A stretch of DNA of 45,830 nt from positions 1 to 45,830 of the forward strand of contig JBHEMX010000075.1 of assembly GCA_046262355.1 (NCBI GenBank), in the 5' to 3' direction. The notes below the pieces were generated by a model. The model saw nothing but the letters and a program-made list of their open reading frames with translations. It did not search any database and was not told the DNA's origin. Made by a program: the position numbers and the translations under genes. Positions within the stretch are counted from its first letter, which is position 1, and every line of letters begins with the position of its first letter. This DNA comes from DATADD01 sp046262355 (lineage in GTDB: Bacteria; Actinomycetota; CADDZG01; WHSQ01). Shown here piece by piece: positions 1 to 7,903 of this stretch.

Positions 1-343
1 CCAGCAGGAGCCCAAGCTCCGGAAGGTAGCAGCGCCAACCGTTCTGTCCGAGAGCACCCTCGCACCAAGATGCATCCGGGTGGTCGGCGTCGTGCGGTCG
101 GACGAAACCCTTGATCGCCAGCGTCCGCGCGTCTCCGTTCAGCCCGTCGACGGTCAGCACATAGGAGGCGGTCCATGCGTCGCGCTTGATGCGCAGGCGC
201 TTGGCCTTTACGTGGCGCAGCGTGAGCCGCCCGGAGGCGAACTCCGGGATGTGCCGTTGCAGCGCGGCGTGCACCCCTTCGGCGCCGGCCACGGCGACGA
301 GCCACTCCGGCATCTCTCCCAACAGTCTCAGCTCGTCGACCAC
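1..343 (-). CDS. Unrecognised protein, 5' part only (runs off the left edge); possibly phosphotransferase-like
   Basis: The first 114 codons of a leftward gene are visible; the rest lies outside the window. The start is GTG at 343, preceded by GTAGGAGG about five bases upstream. The protein begins VVDELRLLGEMPEWL and continues with a basic stretch (KAKRLRIKRDAW), an aromatic strand (TASYVLTVDG) and AIKGFVRP. This resembles the N-lobe of a kinase-like aminoglycoside phosphotransferase fold, in which a beta hairpin precedes the nucleotide-binding lysine, but no catalytic HxD or DxD motif falls inside the window. The coding reading rests on the strong ribosome binding site, an uninterrupted frame and normal high-GC codon use. 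The phosphotransferase idea is an inference from fold-like pattern only. Confidence 0.55.
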   Translation of the reverse strand, partial: MVDELRLLGEMPEWLVAVAGAEGVHAALQRHIPEFASGRLTLRHVKAKRLRIKRDAWTASYVLTVDGLNGDARTLAIKGFVRPHDADHPDASWCEGALGQNGWRCYLPELGLLL

Positions 344-720
344 TGCGGCCTCCTACACCCTTCCGATGCCATTTTTCGAAAGTTCCCCAAACTAGAACGC
401 GAAAAGCATAAGGAACAACCCTCAAGCGGGGTACCGCCTTCACCCCAAAAGAGCTGGGTTTGAGGAGTTTCGGCGTCGGCTTTGGGCGATATTTCCAAAT
501 GATCTCAGCCGCGCTCCATCCGGGGCGCTTCCTGAGGAGGCAACACGATTCGACCCGCGGCAACGGGGAGTGCGGGAACGCCCGCCATCTACCGGTCAAG
601 AGTGAAGCGGACACATTCACCACCTCATCGTTAGAAGACGAAGGCTAGCCCCAGGCGGCTGGAACTTCCGGACGCTGACCGGTCGTAGCCCTCGGCCCAC
701 GGGGAGCGCCACGCCCAAGG
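344..720. other. Intergenic region without a convincing gene
   Basis: This stretch separates the leftward gene at the left edge from the rightward acetyltransferase and should hold promoters for both. An ATG-type frame of 62 codons (460-648, +) has no ribosome binding site and no recognisable pattern, so it is not called. A weak inverted pair CCTCAA/TTGAGG flanks about 420-465 but has no T-run. Nothing else is seen. Confidence 0.5.
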
Positions 721-1290
721 TTGCGGGCACACAAGTATCGTCGTGCAGTGGGAGCCGTGACGCGACTGACCAGTGAGGAACTCACTACATCCGATGCCGA
801 GGTGCTTCGAGCCCTATTCGAGGCTGCGTGGGAAGACAAGTCCGGCACCTTCGGTGACGAAGACTGGAATCATGCCCTTGGAGGTATGCACTTCCTCCTT
901 CGTGACGGAGGAGACATCCTCTCGCACGCCTCCGTGGTCGAGCGACGGCTCCGAACCGGCGCTCACGATCTGGTGACAGGGTACGTGGAGGCGGTCGCTA
1001 GCCGGCCACAGCATCAAAGGCGTGGGCATGGCACGATCGTGATGCGCGCGGTCGGCGACCACATCCGAGCGAAATACGACCTCGGCGCGCTGAGTACCGG
1101 CAGCGTGCGCTTCTACGAGCGCTTGGGTTGGAGGCCGTGGACAGGTCCGACGTTCGTGCGCGTGGAAGACCGCAGGGTTAGAACCGAGGAGGACGATGGC
1201 AGCGTGCTCGTCCTTCTGACTCCGACGTCTCCCAAGCTCGACCTGTCGGCGGGAGTGAGTTGCGAATGGCGACCGGGAGACGTGTGGTGA
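721..1290 (+). CDS. aac(2'): AAC(2')-type aminoglycoside 2'-N-acetyltransferase homologue
   Basis: GNAT-fold acetyltransferase expected to transfer acetyl from acetyl-CoA to the 2'-amino group of aminoglycosides in the cytoplasm. The sequence follows the mycobacterial AAC(2')-Ic pattern along its whole length: DWNHALGGMH (about 48-57), SHASVVERRL (68-77), GYVEAVA (87-93), the acetyl-CoA loop QRRGHG (99-104), YDLGALS (119-125), FYERLGWRPWTGPT (131-144), EEDDGSV (156-162) and a near-identical C-terminus CEWRPGDVW. The total of 189 codons is slightly longer than the usual 180-195 range midpoint. The TTG at 721 gives the longest form; in-frame GTG codons at 748 and 757 are alternatives, and 757 (MTRLTSEEL) aligns best with the family N-terminus. 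It is monocistronic and followed by a convergent gene. In mycobacteria such genes are intrinsic chromosomal genes, so the physiological substrate may be something other than a drug. Confidence 0.88.
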   Translation: MRAHKYRRAVGAVTRLTSEELTTSDAEVLRALFEAAWEDKSGTFGDEDWNHALGGMHFLLRDGGDILSHASVVERRLRTGAHDLVTGYVEAVASRPQHQRRGHGTIVMRAVGDHIRAKYDLGALSTGSVRFYERLGWRPWTGPTFVRVEDRRVRTEEDDGSVLVLLTPTSPKLDLSAGVSCEWRPGDVW

Positions 1291-1412
1291 TGAGGCCCAC
1301 GAAAGGTGAGCAAGAAGACGGCTCAAGCAAGCACCATTGCATCCATGATTCAGCCAGTTGCCGTGAGCATCGAAGGCACATCCCTCCGCCCGTGTTGCTG
1401 GCGAGGCAGACC

Positions 1413-2231
1413 TCAGAGTGGCCACCCTCGGGCATCGGACTGTGCCCCCTCCCGGATGTTCCAGTAATCCCGCTGCTCGAGGCAGACACCCGTGTCGGAG
1501 AACCGCAACAGGTCGCAACCACTGATCGTGACCTGTCCACCTTCTGAGTCATCGGTGAGCGACGCTCTGTATACCGTGAGAGCGGAGCTTCCCGACACGG
1601 CCCATACGGCGAATCGGGCCCGAACATCGCGCTCGTCCGGGAAGCAACGTTCGAGGTAACCTGCGACTCCTCCGGGCTCGGGATCGCGCAGAGGTGCCGA
1701 ACGATGAACCGCTTCCGGGGCATAGACGGCGACGATCGGGGTCGCGTCAAGGGCCTCCCAACCCTCCTTCCATGCGCGTATCCACCGACCCGCCCCTGCT
1801 CTCGTTTCTGTCGTATCCCCCGGGCCGACGCGACCCCAGCCCTCATAAGGCTCGACGGCCGCATGCTCCAGGTGCCAGTATTCGTTGAGACGAGCGCACC
1901 GATCGCCGTCGAACTCCAGCAAGAGGCAACCAGGCAAAGTGATCGTTCCCTCATCCACTTCGTTCATGACCGCCCACCACTCCAACACCACCCTTGGGCC
2001 GTCTACCAGCGGATCGCCCATCCACACGCGTACGTCGTTCTGAGTGGCGGTCGCCTGCTCCCAGTAGGCGCGTATCTCGTCCCGGCCGGAGTGCGGCTCG
2101 TCGAAGATCAACGAGCGATACGAGGCATCCGGCGTGAACAGCCCGACGATGGCACCAGCGTCGGCCTGCTCCCAGGCGCGTGCGTACGCCCGGGCCCATC
2201 TGGCGACCGAGGGAGCTTCCACGACCACCAC
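1413..2231 (-). CDS. Tandem SnoaL-like (NTF2-fold) protein
   Basis: Two consecutive SnoaL/NTF2-like cone domains in one chain. Domain 1 (about 5-125) has the usual opening helix ARAYARAWEQADA, then GLFTPDASYRS, a GRDEIRAYW helix and the closing strand LNEYWHLE. Domain 2 (about 140-265) repeats the plan: RAWKEGWEALDA, AVYAPEAVHRSAP, GVAGYLERCF and EQRDYWNIRE. The family includes small hydrolases, isomerases and non-catalytic ligand-binding proteins, and no specific activity can be read from the sequence. The open frame extends upstream to 2405, but that extension reads as non-coding and overlaps the neighbouring rightward ORF. The paired GTG codons at 2231/2228 are the most likely start, although no strong ribosome binding site precedes them. 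The gene is convergent with the acetyltransferase. Confidence 0.75.
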   Translation of the reverse strand: MVVVEAPSVARWARAYARAWEQADAGAIVGLFTPDASYRSLIFDEPHSGRDEIRAYWEQATATQNDVRVWMGDPLVDGPRVVLEWWAVMNEVDEGTITLPGCLLLEFDGDRCARLNEYWHLEHAAVEPYEGWGRVGPGDTTETRAGAGRWIRAWKEGWEALDATPIVAVYAPEAVHRSAPLRDPEPGGVAGYLERCFPDERDVRARFAVWAVSGSSALTVYRASLTDDSEGGQVTISGCDLLRFSDTGVCLEQRDYWNIREGAQSDARGWPL

Positions 2232-2325
2232 TGTAGATGAGGCTCTAAGAGGGCCGCCTCGCACTTGTGAGAACCACCGATAGAGACGAGTTGCATGCAC
2301 CCGCCGGAGGACACAAAGGACCATC

Positions 2326-2568
2326 ATGAAGCTGAACGCCTTTTCGGCTGCGACTGGTCTCGACCACCACACCGACTTCGACGGTAGCTTCTGGACACCT
2401 ATCAACCCCGATGCCCCGAGGGATCCTCCCCGTTTCTTCTATAGCGAGGACGAGGGCACGATGACGCTGATCTCTCGTCAGAGAGCGGTCTACACGAGCT
2501 CCTCGGGCGTCCAGGTGGACCTGCACCGTCATCATGGGCCCTTGCTGCTCAAGGGCGCGTGCGCATAG
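2326..2568 (+). CDS. Small hypothetical protein (80 aa)
   Basis: Starts at ATG 2326 behind GGAGGACACAAAGGA, so two purine-rich stretches are available as ribosome binding site. The product is soluble, rich in aromatic and histidine residues (GLDHHTDFDGSFWTPINP and QVDLHRHHGPLL), with a conserved-looking core FFYSEDEGTMTLISRQRAV. It is not recognised. It diverges from the SnoaL-like gene, whose open frame would overlap it only if the unlikely upstream start were used. No downstream partner gene follows closely. Confidence 0.45.
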   Translation: MKLNAFSAATGLDHHTDFDGSFWTPINPDAPRDPPRFFYSEDEGTMTLISRQRAVYTSSSGVQVDLHRHHGPLLLKGACA

Positions 2569-2860
2569 GCCCCTCTGATTCTTTTCCTGAGCGTCCCCAT
2601 GTTCGGCTGTCATGAGGGCTTATCCAGCCGAGGTCACCCCAGCACTCGCACGGCAACCTGTTCACACCTCAGAGGCGTCCGTTGGCGGTCATCCTCCGCG
2701 CGGCCTTCTGAAAGGTGGTGCCCTTTCAAGAGCCGGAGCCGGAGGGATCCTGAACCGGCTGACGGGAGAACCAAGTCACCTCGGACGAACGTCTCATTGA
2801 CATGATGCCGAACAGATGCCCCGGCCAACTTCAAGGGGAAGAGGGCTCCCGCCGAAGAGT

Positions 2861-3058
2861 ATGGGAGTGAGACAACGGGACAAGGCGATCCTTCGCCTTT
2901 ATGAGCAGGGCCGCCCACCTCACGAGATCGGTGACCAGCTCGGGTTGGTCGCTGGACGCGTCGTCTTCACCTTGGTCCGACATGGGAGGACCCTCAGAGC
3001 CGAGGACCGCAAGGAGTGGGAACGGTTCCTCATCCTTGAGGAGAGGCGCCGACGTTAG
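2861..3058 (+). CDS. Small helix-turn-helix protein
   Basis: A 65-residue basic protein. The central segment RDKAILRLYEQGRPPHEIGDQLGL followed by VVFTLVRHGRTLR fits a helix-turn-helix of the sigma-region-4/resolvase type: first helix, a G+PP turn, then EI..QLGL as scaffold helix and a recognition helix ending in RHGR. The open frame reaches back to 2816; ATG 2861 is preferred because the GAAGAG stretch precedes it and the HTH then lies near the N-terminus. No partner gene adjoins it. It may bind DNA or be the leftover DNA-binding end of a larger protein in this decayed neighbourhood. Confidence 0.45.
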   Translation: MGVRQRDKAILRLYEQGRPPHEIGDQLGLVAGRVVFTLVRHGRTLRAEDRKEWERFLILEERRRR

Positions 3059-3144
3059 TGATGATGTGCTCCGGGATGATCCGGGTTGCGCCCCACTGCG
3101 AGGGCGACGAGAGAGCTATCTGATCAAGAAGCTCTTGATGTCGT

Positions 3145-3400
3145 TCAGCTCTGCGGGGGCAGAGGTTTGATGATCGCGAACGAGGCCCCCATGGGGTCGC
3201 GCAACCACGCGAGGCGTCCCGCCGAGGGGAAGTCGTCGGCCGGCATCATCACGCTGCCGCCGAGTGACTCCGCCTTGGTCACCGTTGCATCGAGCGCCGC
3301 TGAGGACGCTCCCATTAGCCCTTGGACGGAGTGACTCATGATCCGGTGGTCGTATCCGCCGGGCCGCCCGGCCGCGACGCGGATCAGTCCTGATACGGCA
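3145..3400 (-). pseudogene. VOC/glyoxalase-family remnant
   Basis: The C-terminal half of a vicinal-oxygen-chelate protein: LDATVTKAESLGGSVMMPADD, then GRLAWLRDPMGASFAIIKP, the typical last helix and strands of a VOC module. Upstream, RPGGYDHRIMSHSVQGLMG takes the place where the family normally has a WLVYF-type strand and metal ligand, and no start with a ribosome binding site serves this frame. The reading frame continues into the neighbouring PIN remnant, where it becomes meaningless. Most likely a truncated gene with an internal deletion. Confidence 0.5.
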
Positions 3401-3646
3401 GTCGCAACATCTTGAACATAGGGAAGTGCCTCACGTTGCTGTCGGGAGGTCGGCTCCGAGCTGGTCGGCAGTCGCCGCAACAATAAGGTCGGGACTGCTG
3501 ATCCCCGGGTGGGTCTTCCTCCATTTGCGTCCGAGTTCCCCGGCCCGCCGGGGGGTCGGAAGGATGCGCATGACAGCTTCGAGTACGCGGTTCCGTGCAG
3601 TGTGTTCTCTTAGGAGCAGTGATCGACGGATCGAGTCGGCGCTCAC
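3384..3646 (-). pseudogene. PIN-domain (VapC-like) toxin, frameshifted and truncated
   Basis: In one frame the strand reads RAGELGRKWRKTHPGISSPDLIVAATADQLGADLPT and then hits TGA at 3431. One base away the second frame gives NVRHFPMFKMLRLPYQD and stops at 3384. Joined, these form the C-terminal half of a PIN ribonuclease, with the SSPDLIVAAT acidic helix and the NVRHF closing motif of VapC toxins. A single lost base within CCGACAGCAACG explains the break. The N-terminal half with the first catalytic aspartate is absent, and no antitoxin gene is seen upstream. Non-functional as read. Confidence 0.6.
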
Positions 3647-3680
3647 CGTCGCAGCGATCTGTCCGGCAACTTGACATGAT

Positions 3681-3816
3681 CTAACGTGCCAAAGTGGCCG
3701 CGTTGCGGATCGCTACCTCCGCGTCCGCCACCATCCGCCGGACGATCTCGGCCGCGGGCAGGATCTCTTTGACCACGCCGGCGACCTCCCCGGTGATCGG
3801 AGGGAGCAAGGCGCAG
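3681..3816 (-). pseudogene. Nitronate monooxygenase-like C-terminal fragment
   Basis: An open frame ending at TAG 3681 reads ALLPPITGEVAG, VVKEILPAAEIVRRMV, then ADAEVAIRNAATLAR. The pattern G.VAG.VKEI.PA.EIVR.MV.DAE is typical of the last helices of nitronate monooxygenase/FabK-type flavoproteins. Nothing upstream in this frame continues the TIM barrel, so only the C-terminal scrap remains. It abuts the Erm-type gene, whose stop is at 3893. Assignment is by pattern only. Confidence 0.4.
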
Positions 3817-3892
3817 GGCGATCGCAGTCTGACCGATGCAGTGCTCTGTGGGCTGCTGGACGCTCGTCGGCAGGACGGAGATCGTGACGTCG

Positions 3893-4678
3893 TTACGTGC
3901 GTTCCCGCGCGGTCTTGAAGAGCTCGACCAGCTGGGAGACGTCGAGCTCGTGTGGCCGGGCATCGGGAGGTAGCTCCAGGGCTTGGAGCACGCGTCTGAG
4001 CCGTCGACTCGAAACATATGGCGTCATGGCCCGACGCAGGTCTGCTGCCCTGAAGGCTTTGCCGACGAAGCGGGCGAAGTCCCTCTTGTCACCTGCCGGC
4101 AGCAAGGGACTCTTCCGCTTGTTGATCACGAGCATCGCTGCATCCACCGAGGGCGGTGGAGAGAAGCAGCGGGCCGGGATCCGCTTCCCCATCTCGAATC
4201 GCCACCACGGCCCCCACGTCGCGTTGAGGAGGTTCCTGCGCCGTGCGCGCTTGATGGCTACGCCTCGCTGCACGATCAGGTCGGCCCGCCGCATGGAAGT
4301 CGTTCCGTTCAAGAGGTGACGTAGGGTGCGTGTCGTCGCACCGAACGGGATGCTTCCGAAGACCCTGAAAGGATCCGCAGCTGGGGGGAGCTCAAAGAAG
4401 TCGCCGATGATGACCAGCACGTTCGCGCGCGTACGAAAGCGGGCCGCGAGCGTGGTTGCGAGCCGGCCATCGAGCTCCACCGCCATCACCTTGGCGCCGG
4501 ACCGCGCCAACTCTTCAGTCAGCATGCCGCTGCCCGCGCCCATCTCGACGACTAGGTCGGACGCCGCCAACTCCGCCCGCTGAACGAGGGTTGCAGCGAG
4601 GTCAGGGCTCTTGAGGAAGTGCTGTCCGAGCCAGGGCGACGAACTCCGGCCGTGGGATGGCCGACTGCGCGAGCCCAC
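3893..4678 (-). CDS. erm: Erm-type 23S rRNA adenine N6-methyltransferase
   Basis: Rossmann-fold SAM-dependent methyltransferase of the Erm/KsgA superfamily, expected to methylate the A2058-type adenine of 23S rRNA, the macrolide-lincosamide-streptogramin target. Visible motifs: LGQHFL near residue 17, SAM loop EMGAGSGML (45-53), acidic VELD (67-70), GDFF (92-95), SIPF (109-112), RFEMGKRIPARCFSPPPSVDAAML (in two halves across 160-183) and a C-terminal helical domain. The usual catalytic motif IV reads NIPF or NLPF; here the first residue is serine. Absence of the KsgA-type N-terminal sequence and the WWRF segment favour Erm over KsgA. GTG 4678 has GAGG about ten bases upstream. It diverges from the PTS operon. 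A 34-codon out-of-frame ORF (4706-4602) overlaps its start and could be a leader. Confidence 0.8.
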   Translation of the reverse strand: MGSRSRPSHGRSSSPWLGQHFLKSPDLAATLVQRAELAASDLVVEMGAGSGMLTEELARSGAKVMAVELDGRLATTLAARFRTRANVLVIIGDFFELPPAADPFRVFGSIPFGATTRTLRHLLNGTTSMRRADLIVQRGVAIKRARRRNLLNATWGPWWRFEMGKRIPARCFSPPPSVDAAMLVINKRKSPLLPAGDKRDFARFVGKAFRAADLRRAMTPYVSSRRLRRVLQALELPPDARPHELDVSQLVELFKTARERT

Positions 4679-4927
4679 GGAAACGCAGCCTCGTGATGAC
4701 CGTCATGGCACCAGACTACCGAAGGAACATGGGCTGGGTGTCACCAGGAGGACGACTCGCTCGTTGCGCTCAACCGCGAACTGCAGTGTGTCGCTTGCCC
4801 CCGAGTGTCTTCCCGACTCGACTAGAGTGGGCTCACAGGAGCCTTCTTACCGGAGAAGCGCGCACGGCGCGCGTGGTGCTCGCAGTGAGGGCTCCCGCGA
4901 GGGCTTCGCAGGAGGGGGTCGTTTGCG

Positions 4928-5953
4928 TTGGACGGCGAGCTCATGGCGACCGAGATGGCCCAGCAGCCGGAGGTGCTGTCAGGGCTGATCCGCCGGCGCT
5001 CCGAGCTCGTAGAGGAGATGCGCGCGGCCCTGCCATCTGATCCGGTCGGCATCGTCTTGGTGGCGCGGGGCTCGTCGGACCACGCCGCGATCTACGGTCG
5101 CTACGTGCTCGAAGCCGCCACCGGGCTCCCGGTTTCGCTCGCGGCCCCGAGCCTCCATACGCTCTACGCCACGAAGCCGAAGTGCCGGGGGTACATCGCC
5201 GTCGGCGTCAGCCAGTCCGGTCGCACGCCGGAGATAGTCTCGGTGCTCGAAGCACTCGTACGGGGTGGGGCGCGCGCGGTTGCAGTGACCAATGAGCCGG
5301 ACAGCCCGCTGGCGGGTGCAGCCGGGGCGGTCCTGGACGTCGGCGCGGGCGCAGAGCGCGCCGTTCCTGCGACCAAGACCTTCACCGCACAGCTTGCGGC
5401 CTTCGCCTTCCTGGCCGAGGCGCTCGGGGACGTCCCCTGGGGCGGCGAGGATTGGGCGCGCCTGCCGGGTGTCGTGGGCAGAGTGCTGGAGGACGTCCAT
5501 CCCGCGCAGGCCGCAGCCAAGAGCCTCGGAGACGCGGAGGGCCTCATATCGGTGGGACGGGGGTTCATGTTCGGCGTGGCGCTCGAGGCTGCGCTCAAGC
5601 TCAAGGAAACGACGTCGCTGCTCGCCGAGGGCTACTCGTCTGCGGACCTTCGCCACGGCCCCTTAGCGGTCGTCGAGCGCGGCTTCCCGGTTCTGTCCTT
5701 CGCCGTCGCGGGCCCGGCGGAGCCGGACATGACCGAGCTCATGCGGTGGCTGCGCGAGGCGCGCGGCGCGCATGTGCTGCGCGCCGTCCAGGACCCGAAG
5801 GCGGACCTCCCGCTGCCCGATGGGGTGCCGGAATCGCTGGCTCCGATCCCGGCGGCCGTGCGCGCGCAACAGGTCGCGTATGAGTTGGCGTTGGTCCGGG
5901 GTATGAACCCCGATGCACCGGTGGGCCTGACGAAGGTGACGCCCACGACGTGA
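4928..5953 (+). CDS. SIS-domain GlmS-like sugar isomerase / GlcN-6-P deaminase (NagB-II type)
   Basis: A tandem SIS-domain protein equivalent to the isomerase half of glucosamine-6-phosphate synthase, without the glutaminase domain. Landmarks: ARGSSDHAAIYGRY, SQSGRTPEIV, TNEPDSPLA, AVPATKTFTAQ, then GRGFMFGVALEAALKLKET and LAEGYSSADLRHGPLA. Proteins of this length (341 aa) next to GlcNAc PTS genes are usually type II GlcN-6-P deaminases, replacing NagB. That fits here: NagA and the GlcNAc PTS adjoin and no classical nagB is seen. TTG 4928 follows a strong GGAGGGGG stretch; ATG 4943 is an in-frame alternative. It is the first gene of a rightward operon, with only 19 bases before ptsH. The exact reaction direction is an inference from context. 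Confidence 0.85.
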   Translation: MDGELMATEMAQQPEVLSGLIRRRSELVEEMRAALPSDPVGIVLVARGSSDHAAIYGRYVLEAATGLPVSLAAPSLHTLYATKPKCRGYIAVGVSQSGRTPEIVSVLEALVRGGARAVAVTNEPDSPLAGAAGAVLDVGAGAERAVPATKTFTAQLAAFAFLAEALGDVPWGGEDWARLPGVVGRVLEDVHPAQAAAKSLGDAEGLISVGRGFMFGVALEAALKLKETTSLLAEGYSSADLRHGPLAVVERGFPVLSFAVAGPAEPDMTELMRWLREARGAHVLRAVQDPKADLPLPDGVPESLAPIPAAVRAQQVAYELALVRGMNPDAPVGLTKVTPTT

Positions 5954-5972
5954 CCCTAGCCCTGGAGGTGAC

Positions 5973-6227
5973 TTGGCCGAGCAAATGGTGAAGCTCACCA
6001 ACGACGTGGGGCTCCACGCGCGGCCCGCGGCTGTATTTAGCAAGACCGCAGCCCGCTTCTCCGCCGACGTAACCGTGACGAAGGGTGATCAAGAAGCGAA
6101 CGCCAAGTCGATCATGTCGGTGCTCAAGCTCGACGTGAAGCAGGGCGACGAGATCATGATCTCGACGGCGGGAGATGACGCCGACGAGGCACTCGCGGAA
6201 CTCGTGAAGCTGGTCGAGGCGCTATGA
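5973..6227 (+). CDS. ptsH: Phosphocarrier protein HPr
   Basis: General PTS phosphocarrier that takes phosphate from Enzyme I and passes it to EIIA. An 84-residue protein with GLHARPAAVF, the phospho-accepting histidine at position 15, and the regulatory serine loop AKSIMSVL with serine at position 46. Both residues fall at their canonical numbers only if the TTG at 5973 is used, which supports that start over ATG 5985; GGAGGTG lies immediately upstream. Its stop overlaps the ptsI start (ATGA), implying coupled translation. Retention of Ser46 leaves room for HPr kinase control, but no hprK is in the window. Confidence 0.95.
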   Translation: MAEQMVKLTNDVGLHARPAAVFSKTAARFSADVTVTKGDQEANAKSIMSVLKLDVKQGDEIMISTAGDDADEALAELVKLVEAL

Positions 6228-7903
6228 AGACAATGCGCGGCGTGGCGGCTTCCTCGGGGGCCGCCGTTGCGCGTGCGTGGCTCTACACCGATGCCGCTCT
6301 CGACATACCCGAGGGAAGGATCGACGACCGCGAAGCGGAGATCGAACGGTTGCGCGAGGCGGTCGAGGCGGTCGCGCGCGACCTCGATGAAAAGTCGGCT
6401 GCGGCATCGGGAGAGCTGGCCGAGGTTCTCGACGCGCAGGCGACGATGGCACGCGACCCCGAGCTGTCGTCTGCGGCGGAGGGCGCGATCAAGAACGCGG
6501 GTGCCTCCGCTGCCAGAGCGATCGTCGACGCGGGGGAGAGCTACGCGCAAGCACTCGCGGCGAGCGAGAGCGAGTACATGGCGGCGCGCGCCGAGGACAT
6601 CCGTGATGTTTGCAAGCGCATCGCGCGCCGCAGCCTCGGCGCGCCGGAAGCGACGGTCGAGGAGATGGCGCAAGCTTCGATCATCGTGGCGACGGAGCTG
6701 CCCCCTGCAGACGTCGCTGCGCTCGACGCAAGTCTGGTCAAGGGCATCGCCACGCAGGAGGGCAGCCGGACCAGCCACACCGCGATCGTGGCGCGCTCTC
6801 TGGGGATCCCGGCCGTCGTCGCGGTCGAAGGCTTGAGCGCGGCCGTATCGGAGGACGGCGCGCTCGCGCTCGACGGGGACGAGGGCGAGATATACGTCGA
6901 TCCGGACGAGCGCACGCGCGATCGTATCGAGCAGCTTGCATCGACGCGCGCCAAGCGACGCCTAGAGCTCGAGTCGCGGATGAGGGACGGACCCGTCGCG
7001 ACCAAGGACGGACGGCGGGTGGAGCTCGCAGCCAATGTCGGCGCCGTCGCGGAGCTGCGCGCTGCGCTCGATGAGGGAGCCGAAGGAGTCGGGCTTCTGC
7101 GCACCGAGCTCCTCTATCTCGACCGCGCCGACCCCCCGAGCGAAGAGGAGCAGCTCGCTCTATTCCAGGAGATGCTCGAGTTGTTGGATGGTCGCCGCCT
7201 CGTCGTGCGCACCTTCGACTTCGGGGCGGACAAACCAGTGCCGTTCATCGACCTCGAGGCGGGCGCCAATCCCGCTCTCGGCGTGAGAGGCATCCGGGTC
7301 GCGCGCGAGCATCCGGAGCTCATCGCCACGCAGCTGCGCGCGCTCGCGCGCGCCGCCGAGGGCGGTGGGCGCGTTGCAGTCATGGCCCCGATGGTGGCGA
7401 CGGCCGAGGAGGCCGACTGGTTCGTCGAGCAGGTCGACAAGGTCGGCGGAATGGGCGCGGGCGTGGAGGTCGGCGCCATGGTCGAGGTGCCGTCCGCCGT
7501 GCTCGCGGCAGAGGATCTGGCCGAGCGGCTGGACTTTCTCTCGATCGGCACGAACGACCTCGCGCAGTACCTCCACGCGGCAGACCGGCAACAGGGAGCG
7601 CTTTCCTATCTCCAGGACCCATTCTCTCACGGCCTCCTGCGGGCGGTCGAAAGCATCAGCGTCGGCGCCGGCGAGCGCGCCTGGGTAGGGGTCTGCGGGG
7701 AGGCAGCGGGTGACCCGGCGTGGGCGTTGGTGGCCGTGGGGCTCGGGGTCTCGGAGCTCTCGATGGGGGCGGGGAGCCTGCTCGAGGTGCGCGTGGCGCT
7801 CGGGGAGCGAACCTGGGAGGAATGCCGGACGGCGGCGCGCGCGGCCCTCGCCGCAGCCGACCCTCGGGAGGCGCGCCGGGTGGCCTCGGAGCTCATTCGG
7901 TGA
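6224..7903 (+). CDS. ptsI: PTS Enzyme I (PEP-protein phosphotransferase)
   Basis: Cytoplasmic enzyme that autophosphorylates from phosphoenolpyruvate and phosphorylates HPr. The N-terminal HPr-binding helices are followed by the phosphohistidine motif GSRTSHTAIVARSLGIPAVV with His185. The PEP-binding TIM barrel shows GVGLLRTELLYLDR, GIRVAREHPEL, SIGTNDLAQYLHAADR and the catalytic cysteine in GVCGEAAGDP (about Cys491). The length of 559 residues is normal. The ATG at 6224 overlaps the ptsH stop, and its own stop overlaps the GTG of the next gene (GTGA), so four consecutive genes look translationally coupled. Confidence 0.95.
   Translation: MKTMRGVAASSGAAVARAWLYTDAALDIPEGRIDDREAEIERLREAVEAVARDLDEKSAAASGELAEVLDAQATMARDPELSSAAEGAIKNAGASAARAIVDAGESYAQALAASESEYMAARAEDIRDVCKRIARRSLGAPEATVEEMAQASIIVATELPPADVAALDASLVKGIATQEGSRTSHTAIVARSLGIPAVVAVEGLSAAVSEDGALALDGDEGEIYVDPDERTRDRIEQLASTRAKRRLELESRMRDGPVATKDGRRVELAANVGAVAELRAALDEGAEGVGLLRTELLYLDRADPPSEEEQLALFQEMLELLDGRRLVVRTFDFGADKPVPFIDLEAGANPALGVRGIRVAREHPELIATQLRALARAAEGGGRVAVMAPMVATAEEADWFVEQVDKVGGMGAGVEVGAMVEVPSAVLAAEDLAERLDFLSIGTNDLAQYLHAADRQQGALSYLQDPFSHGLLRAVESISVGAGERAWVGVCGEAAGDPAWALVAVGLGVSELSMGAGSLLEVRVALGERTWEECRTAARAALAAADPREARRVASELIR

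Noticed and set aside
460..648. 62-codon rightward ORF
   Set aside because: No ribosome binding site and no recognisable pattern.
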